From an uncultured bacterium (GTDB taxonomy: Bacteria > Cyanobacteriota > Vampirovibrionia > Gastranaerophilales > Gastranaerophilaceae), in assembly GCA_900314375.1 (NCBI GenBank), contig OMVC01000207.1, positions 1 through 10,576 on the forward strand: DNA of 10,576 nucleotides, in the 5' to 3' direction. Positions 7,144 to 10,576 of this stretch are shown here, piece after piece; the stretch's first letter is position 1, and every line of letters starts with the position of its first letter. The position numbers and the translations under genes are program-made. The notes under the pieces were generated by a model, which was not told the DNA's origin, searched no databases, and was given only the letters and a program-made list of their open reading frames with translations.

Positions 7144-7902
7144 ATGGCAATTAACACATTAGAAAAAAGCGAATACAAATTAGAAAAAACTTATCAGGTT
7201 TCCGTTTTTGAACAAGATGTAAACCATTCAATAAAACCTGCATCACTACTTAATTTGTTACAAGATGTAGCATCCTGCAATATTGATAATACGACCTATT
7301 CAAATCCTGCACTAAACGAACAAAACCTCGGCTGGTTTTTAGTCAGATACAGAATTGAATTTGATAAATATCCGACAGGTATAAATGATATAGTTCTAAA
7401 AACCGAAAACCGAGGGGTTCAGAAACTCTCCGCATATCGTGATTTTGAAGCTTTTACAATTGACGGAGAACGAATTTTAAGAGCTACAACTTCTTGGCTG
7501 ATGGTTAACCTTGATACCAAATCGTTAATAAATATTGAACAAAAATTTCCTGATATCTTTCATTATGAAAAGCGGGATGACGATTTGGAGTTAAGAAAAT
7601 TAAGAACATTACAAGAATGGGATAGCGAAAAAACTTTCCACGTTCGTTATGAAGATTTGGATATGAACGGGCATGTAAATAACACAGTTTACATTTCTTG
7701 GGCAATAGAAGCTCTTGGTTTTGACTTTTTAACCTCGCATGAGATTAAAAATATTGACATATACTACAAACACGAAGTTCGCTATGGGGATGATATTATT
7801 TCATACGTTAAACATAATCCTGAAGAAAAAACAACAGAACACATGATTAAGAATTCACAAACCGGAGATGAAGTCTGTCTTATTAAATTTGAATGGGCAT
7901 AG
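7144..7902 (+). CDS. Acyl-ACP thioesterase (FatA/FatB-type, double hotdog)
   Basis: A 252-residue soluble enzyme that hydrolyses acyl-acyl carrier protein to free fatty acid and ACP. The N-terminal hotdog half has FLVRYRIEFDKYPTGIND (65-82) and the STSW-like TTSWLMVNLDT (115-125). The second half carries the active-site pattern DLDMNGHVNNTVYISW (171-186), with Asp173, Asn175 and His177 in the DxNxH arrangement of plant FatB. HEVRYGDDI (210-218) supplies the conserved Glu211. No transit peptide is present, consistent with a bacterial protein. GAGGG (7135-7139) precedes ATG 7144, directly after the stop of the Na+/Pi symporter, so the two are probably co-transcribed. Chain-length preference cannot be read from the sequence. 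Bacterial homologues can serve membrane or storage-lipid tuning, but the role here is inferred. Confidence 0.93.
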   Translation: MAINTLEKSEYKLEKTYQVSVFEQDVNHSIKPASLLNLLQDVASCNIDNTTYSNPALNEQNLGWFLVRYRIEFDKYPTGINDIVLKTENRGVQKLSAYRDFEAFTIDGERILRATTSWLMVNLDTKSLINIEQKFPDIFHYEKRDDDLELRKLRTLQEWDSEKTFHVRYEDLDMNGHVNNTVYISWAIEALGFDFLTSHEIKNIDIYYKHEVRYGDDIISYVKHNPEEKTTEHMIKNSQTGDEVCLIKFEWA

Positions 7903-7943
7903 AAAAGTTTATTCAATTAAATATATGCATTTTTCTATGTTTA
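7894..7943 (+). repeat. Long imperfect inverted repeat over the thioesterase stop codon
   Basis: CATAGAAAA (7898-7906) is a perfect inverted repeat of TTTTCTATG (7931-7939). With G-U pairs the RNA stem extends to about 15 pairs (7894-7908 with 7929-7943). It includes the last two sense codons and TAG of the thioesterase. The stem is AU-rich and lacks a clear U-run after it, so it would be a weak terminator at best. It could instead be a 3'-end protecting or attenuating structure. Confidence 0.45.
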
Positions 7944-7965
7944 CGATACAATGAAATAGTAAACA
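7938..7965 (+). promoter_or_regulatory. 7-bp inverted repeat around a possible -10 box upstream of pnp
   Basis: TGTTTAC (7938-7944) and GTAAACA (7959-7965) are perfect inverted copies, 14 nt apart. Between them lies TACAAT (7947-7952), an acceptable -10 hexamer, but no good -35 is visible at 16-18 nt upstream. The symmetry could be an operator for a dimeric regulator covering a pnp promoter, or an RNA hairpin. It overlaps by two bases (7938-7939) the 3' arm of the preceding inverted repeat. Confidence 0.35.
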
Positions 7966-7982
7966 GGAAGTGTATAGTAAAA

Positions 7983-8001
7983 CGTGTTAAGAAAGAGCAC
8001 G
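7983..8001 (+). promoter_or_regulatory. Small leader hairpin before the pnp ribosome-binding site
   Basis: CGTGTT (7983-7988) can pair with AGCACG (7996-8001), one pair being G-U, leaving a 7-nt loop. It lies just upstream of AAAGGG. In enterobacteria the pnp leader forms a hairpin used for RNase III/PNPase autoregulation. Whether this short stem has a similar job is only a guess. Confidence 0.25.
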
Positions 8002-8008
8002 AGAAAGA

Positions 8009-8013
8009 AAGGG
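8009..8013 (+). promoter_or_regulatory. Ribosome-binding site that fixes the pnp start at 8020
   Basis: AAGGG ends 6 nt before ATG 8020. It favours this start over the in-frame GTG at 7984, which has only a poorly spaced GGAAG upstream and would add 12 basic, non-conserved residues. Confidence 0.7.
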
Positions 8014-8019
8014 TATTTT

Positions 8020-10164
8020 ATGAAACCTGAAACAAAAAGTTTCCAATTGGAAATAGGCGGGAAAACCGTCACTATTGAAACAGGGAAGTATGCTCAATCA
8101 ACAAACGGTTCTGTTACAGTAAGATGCGGTGATACAATGTTATTTGTACACTGCGTTGTTTCAAAAGAACCGAGAGTTGGTATAGACTTTTTCCCGTTAT
8201 TAATTGATTATGAAGAAAGAATGTCTGCTATCGGAAGAATTCCGGGCGGATACAACAGATCTGAAGGAAAAGCCAGCGATAAAGCTATTTTGGTATCTCG
8301 TTTAATCGACAGACCGATAAGACCGCTTTTCCCAAAAGGATACAGAAATGATATTCAAATTGTTGCACAATTATTCAGCTATGATCAAGAAAATCAACCT
8401 GATACATTGGCAATGTTAGGTGCATCTTGCGCATTGATGCTATCAGGCGCACCGTTTGAAGGACCTATCGGAGCAGTTAGAGTATCTCGCGATGAAAACG
8501 GTAATTTCATTGCAAACCCTACGCATAAACAAGCTCACGAATCTGATTTAGATATCGTTGTAGCAGGTACACATGATTCTGTTATTATGGTTGAAGCAGG
8601 ATGTAAATTCGTAACGGAAGATGATATTATGAATGCTGTTGAATTTGCACAAGGCGAAATCAGAAAACAATGTGATGCACAAGTTGAATTTGCAAAACAA
8701 TGCGGAGTAACAAAAGAAGAATTTACAAATCCTTATGATACTTCAAAAATCGCTCAAATTATTGAAGAAACAGCTCACGATATGATTTTTGACGCTTATC
8801 ATAATTTTGACAGAGAATATCGTCAAAATAAATTGGAAGAAGCTAAAAAACTTGTTAAAGAAAAAATTGATGCACTTCCTGAAGATGACTATATTAAACA
8901 AATCATTGAAGAAACAGGTATTGACTTTGTAGCAGAAGAATTCAAAGCAGCAGAAAAACACATTATGCGTGCTATGATTTTGGATGAAGGCGTCAGAGCT
9001 GACGGAAGAAAGCCAAACGAAGTTCGTCCTATTTGGTGCGAAGTTGGTGTCATTCCAAGAGCACACGGTTCTGCGGTATTTACAAGAGGTCAAACTCAAA
9101 TACTTTCAGTTGCAACTTTAGCTGGACCAGCAATGAAGCAAGAACTTGACGGGGTTGATCCGCAAACTGAAAAAACATATATGCACAAATACATCTTCCC
9201 TGGATTTTCAGTAGGTGAAGTAAAACCTTTAAGAGGTCCGGGAAGACGAGAAGTAGGACACGGTAATTTGGCAGAAAGAGCAAATATTCCTGCGCTTCCT
9301 AGTCCTGAAGAATTCGGATATACAATCAGAGTAACTTCTGACGTTTTAGAATCCAACGGTTCTACATCAATGGGTTCTACTTGCGGAAGCTCAATGGCAT
9401 TGATGAATGCAGGTGTTCCCGTTAAATGTATGATTGGCGGTGTGGCAATGGGTATGATTAAAGAAGAAGGATATGAACCTGTTGTATTAACCGATATTCA
9501 AGGTATTGAAGACTTCTTAGGCGATATGGACTTCAAAGTTACGGGTAATGATGACGGTATTACCGCTTTGCAAATGGATATGAAGGCAAAAGGTATTCCA
9601 AATGAAACATTACGCAGAGCTTTATTCCAAGCAAAAGAAGGCAGATTACATATTTTAGGTAAAATGAGAGAAGTTATTACAGAACCGGCTAAGGAATTAT
9701 CACCGTTTGCACCAAGCATTACAACTATGACAATTCCAACTGAAGATATCGGCGCTGTAATCGGGCCTGGCGGCAAACAAATAAGAGAAATCATTGACGC
9801 ATCAGGTGCTGAAATCGATATTCAAGATTCAGGTGTTGTAACGATTACCTCAAACGACCAGGAAGGTGCTAAAATTGCAATTAAAATGATTAAAGATATC
9901 ACCTTTAAACCTGAAGTGGGTATGGTAATTAAAGGTAAAGTTGTAAGAATTATACCTATCGGTGCATTTGTCGAATTAGGCGGCGGCAAAGACGGTATGA
10001 TTCATATTTCTCAAGTTTGCAACGAAAGAATCGAAACTATCGAACCGCATTTAAATATCGGGGATGAAGTTATCGTTAAAGTTGTGAAGATTGATGAAAA
10101 AGGCAGAGTCAACCTTACATTAAAAGGTGTAACAGAGGAAGATAAAGCAAATTGCATCAATTAG
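8020..10164 (+). CDS. pnp: Polyribonucleotide nucleotidyltransferase (polynucleotide phosphorylase)
   Basis: Trimeric cytoplasmic 3'-5' exoribonuclease that phosphorolyses RNA to nucleoside diphosphates and can run in reverse to add tails. The 714 residues show the full domain order. First is an RNase PH-like domain (about 5-145) with GRIPGGYNRSEGK (72-84) and SRLIDRPIRPLFP (93-105). An all-helical linker follows, then a catalytic second RNase PH domain from about 325 with RADGRKPNEVRPI, FTRGQTQ, GPGRREVGHGNLAERA, the phosphate-site loop NGSTSMGS (446-453) and GDMDFKVTG. A KH domain has IGPGGKQI (581-588), and an S1 RNA-binding domain (about 633-702) has GAFVELGGGKDGMIHISQV. The phosphate loop usually reads NGSSSMAS, so S-to-T and A-to-G changes are present but conservative. 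No frameshift is seen. An intrinsic terminator follows at 10182. It is preceded by a 117-nt leader/intergenic region with inverted repeats, which suggests its own regulation. Confidence 0.98.
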   Translation: MKPETKSFQLEIGGKTVTIETGKYAQSTNGSVTVRCGDTMLFVHCVVSKEPRVGIDFFPLLIDYEERMSAIGRIPGGYNRSEGKASDKAILVSRLIDRPIRPLFPKGYRNDIQIVAQLFSYDQENQPDTLAMLGASCALMLSGAPFEGPIGAVRVSRDENGNFIANPTHKQAHESDLDIVVAGTHDSVIMVEAGCKFVTEDDIMNAVEFAQGEIRKQCDAQVEFAKQCGVTKEEFTNPYDTSKIAQIIEETAHDMIFDAYHNFDREYRQNKLEEAKKLVKEKIDALPEDDYIKQIIEETGIDFVAEEFKAAEKHIMRAMILDEGVRADGRKPNEVRPIWCEVGVIPRAHGSAVFTRGQTQILSVATLAGPAMKQELDGVDPQTEKTYMHKYIFPGFSVGEVKPLRGPGRREVGHGNLAERANIPALPSPEEFGYTIRVTSDVLESNGSTSMGSTCGSSMALMNAGVPVKCMIGGVAMGMIKEEGYEPVVLTDIQGIEDFLGDMDFKVTGNDDGITALQMDMKAKGIPNETLRRALFQAKEGRLHILGKMREVITEPAKELSPFAPSITTMTIPTEDIGAVIGPGGKQIREIIDASGAEIDIQDSGVVTITSNDQEGAKIAIKMIKDITFKPEVGMVIKGKVVRIIPIGAFVELGGGKDGMIHISQVCNERIETIEPHLNIGDEVIVKVVKIDEKGRVNLTLKGVTEEDKANCIN

Positions 10165-10181
10165 AATCAGTTTTATTTATT

Positions 10182-10216
10182 AAAAGCATAGTTGTTTATA
10201 ACAACTATGCTTTTTT
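10182..10216. terminator. Strong intrinsic terminator, probably bidirectional
   Basis: A perfect 15-bp stem (10182-10196 with 10200-10214; the strand begins AAAAGCATAGTTGTT) encloses a 3-nt loop and is followed by T's from 10211 to 10216. On the + strand it ends pnp 17 nt after its stop. The A-run at the left side gives U's in the opposite direction, so it can also end the - strand ORF, whose stop codon (10207-10205) lies inside the right arm. Confidence 0.9.
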
Positions 10217-10570
10217 ATTGATTATTTTAAGGTAATCATTAGAACAGTTAAACATCATTTTTTCATCAGGATTCATTTTGTTAATAATATCATCTATAAT
10301 ATTTGTCATATGATTTGAGAATGACGGCCTATATTTTTGGTATGTTTCATTATTAAACACTGCCAACATATACGGATTTGAATCAGCATAAACTAAAAAA
10401 GAAGACAATAAATCAAATAAAATAACTTCAGCCTTTGCTTGCGCACAATCAGGGTCAGATTCATTCAAAATACTTCTCGCTGCCGGACTGTCTTTCAGCA
10501 TAAAATCTAAATAGCGAGTAAACGAGCTGCGTTTATTTTTGAATTGTGCCATATCTTTTAACATTAACAC
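10205..10570 (-). CDS. Unrecognised protein of about 120 residues, possibly 5'-partial
   Basis: I do not recognise this protein. The frame is open to the right edge (no stop before 10576). Candidate starts are GTG 10570, ATG 10564 and ATG 10552, none with a clear ribosome-binding site, so the true start may be outside the window. The visible 121 residues look soluble and mainly helical: a basic N-terminal part (KNKRSSFTRYLDFMLKD), a mildly hydrophobic helix (AEVILFDLLSSFLVYADS, about 48-65) and a charged C-terminus ending KIINKKA. There is no signal peptide, convincing membrane span or metal motif; its two cysteines are isolated. Support that it is real: coding-like amino-acid composition, position opposite and convergent to pnp, and termination exactly within a strong bidirectional terminator. 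It could be the C-terminal part of a larger protein. Confidence 0.6.
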   Translation of the reverse strand: MLMLKDMAQFKNKRSSFTRYLDFMLKDSPAARSILNESDPDCAQAKAEVILFDLLSSFLVYADSNPYMLAVFNNETYQKYRPSFSNHMTNIIDDIINKMNPDEKMMFNCSNDYLKIINKKA

Positions 10571-10576
10571 TAAATA

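Noticed and set aside
7894..7943. Intrinsic terminator after the thioesterase gene
   Set aside because: The stem is AU-rich with a large loop and its T's are inside the stem rather than after it, so it is reported as an inverted repeat and not as a terminator.
7966..7978. TATAGT (7973-7978) as a -10 box for pnp
   Set aside because: No -35-like hexamer at 16-18 nt and no extended -10 TG at the right place; kept out of the feature list.
7984..8019. GTG 7984 as pnp start
   Set aside because: It has a poorly spaced ribosome-binding sequence and adds 12 basic residues absent from the family; ATG 8020 has AAGGG at 6 nt.
8743..9794. Four antisense open frames inside pnp
   Set aside because: They overlap each other and lie wholly within an intact, conserved pnp frame; no independent start signals were seen.
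1..10576. CRISPR array, tRNA, insertion sequence, toxin-antitoxin or phage-defence genes
   Set aside because: No regularly spaced direct repeats, cloverleaf, transposase or terminal repeats were seen; all sizeable frames belong to housekeeping families except the right-edge ORF.

Overview
This is an AT-rich, gene-dense bacterial chromosomal segment with eight complete or nearly complete recognisable genes and one unrecognised ORF at the right edge. No mobile element, CRISPR array, tRNA or rRNA is visible, and no stretch of 300 bases lacks a gene. The left-edge YvcK/CofD-like protein and the PNPase look closest, from memory, to cyanobacterial-type sequences (for example the LPPGDIRHC and GHSFGNLFL segments of YvcK). 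With the low G+C, small intergenic gaps and a FatA/FatB-type thioesterase, a non-photosynthetic cyanobacterial relative (Vampirovibrionia/Melainabacteria, gut type) is a reasonable but unproven guess. A low-GC Bacillota-like lineage is the main alternative.

Layout. (1) 3-2686, + strand: a tight cluster of yvcK, panB and panC, with gaps of 4 and 1 nt. It joins a regulator of cell-wall/central carbon metabolism to the two enzymes that make pantoate and then pantothenate (CoA precursor). (2) 2690-5267, - strand: an AI-2E/PerM-family membrane protein followed by a radical SAM protein whose start overlaps the end of the first gene by 8 nt. This unit meets panC tail to tail with only 3 nt between stop codons. 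(3) 5268-5373: a divergent promoter region with a near-consensus sigma70-type promoter on the + strand and an extended -10 promoter on the - strand. (4) 5374-7902, + strand: a Na+/phosphate symporter with a C-terminal PhoU-like domain, then an acyl-ACP thioesterase 9 nt downstream. (5) 7903-8019: the pnp leader, with two overlapping inverted repeats and a possible weak promoter. (6) 8020-10164, + strand: pnp (RNA degradation). (7) 10182-10216: a strong, probably bidirectional intrinsic terminator shared with a convergent - strand ORF of unknown function that runs to or past the right edge.

Most of the window is housekeeping metabolism: CoA precursor supply, phosphate uptake, fatty-acid chain release and RNA turnover. 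I found no convincing new multi-gene system. The items most worth a second look are the pnp leader structure, the interlocked divergent promoters, the shared terminator that also encodes a protein C-terminus, and the unrecognised right-edge ORF.
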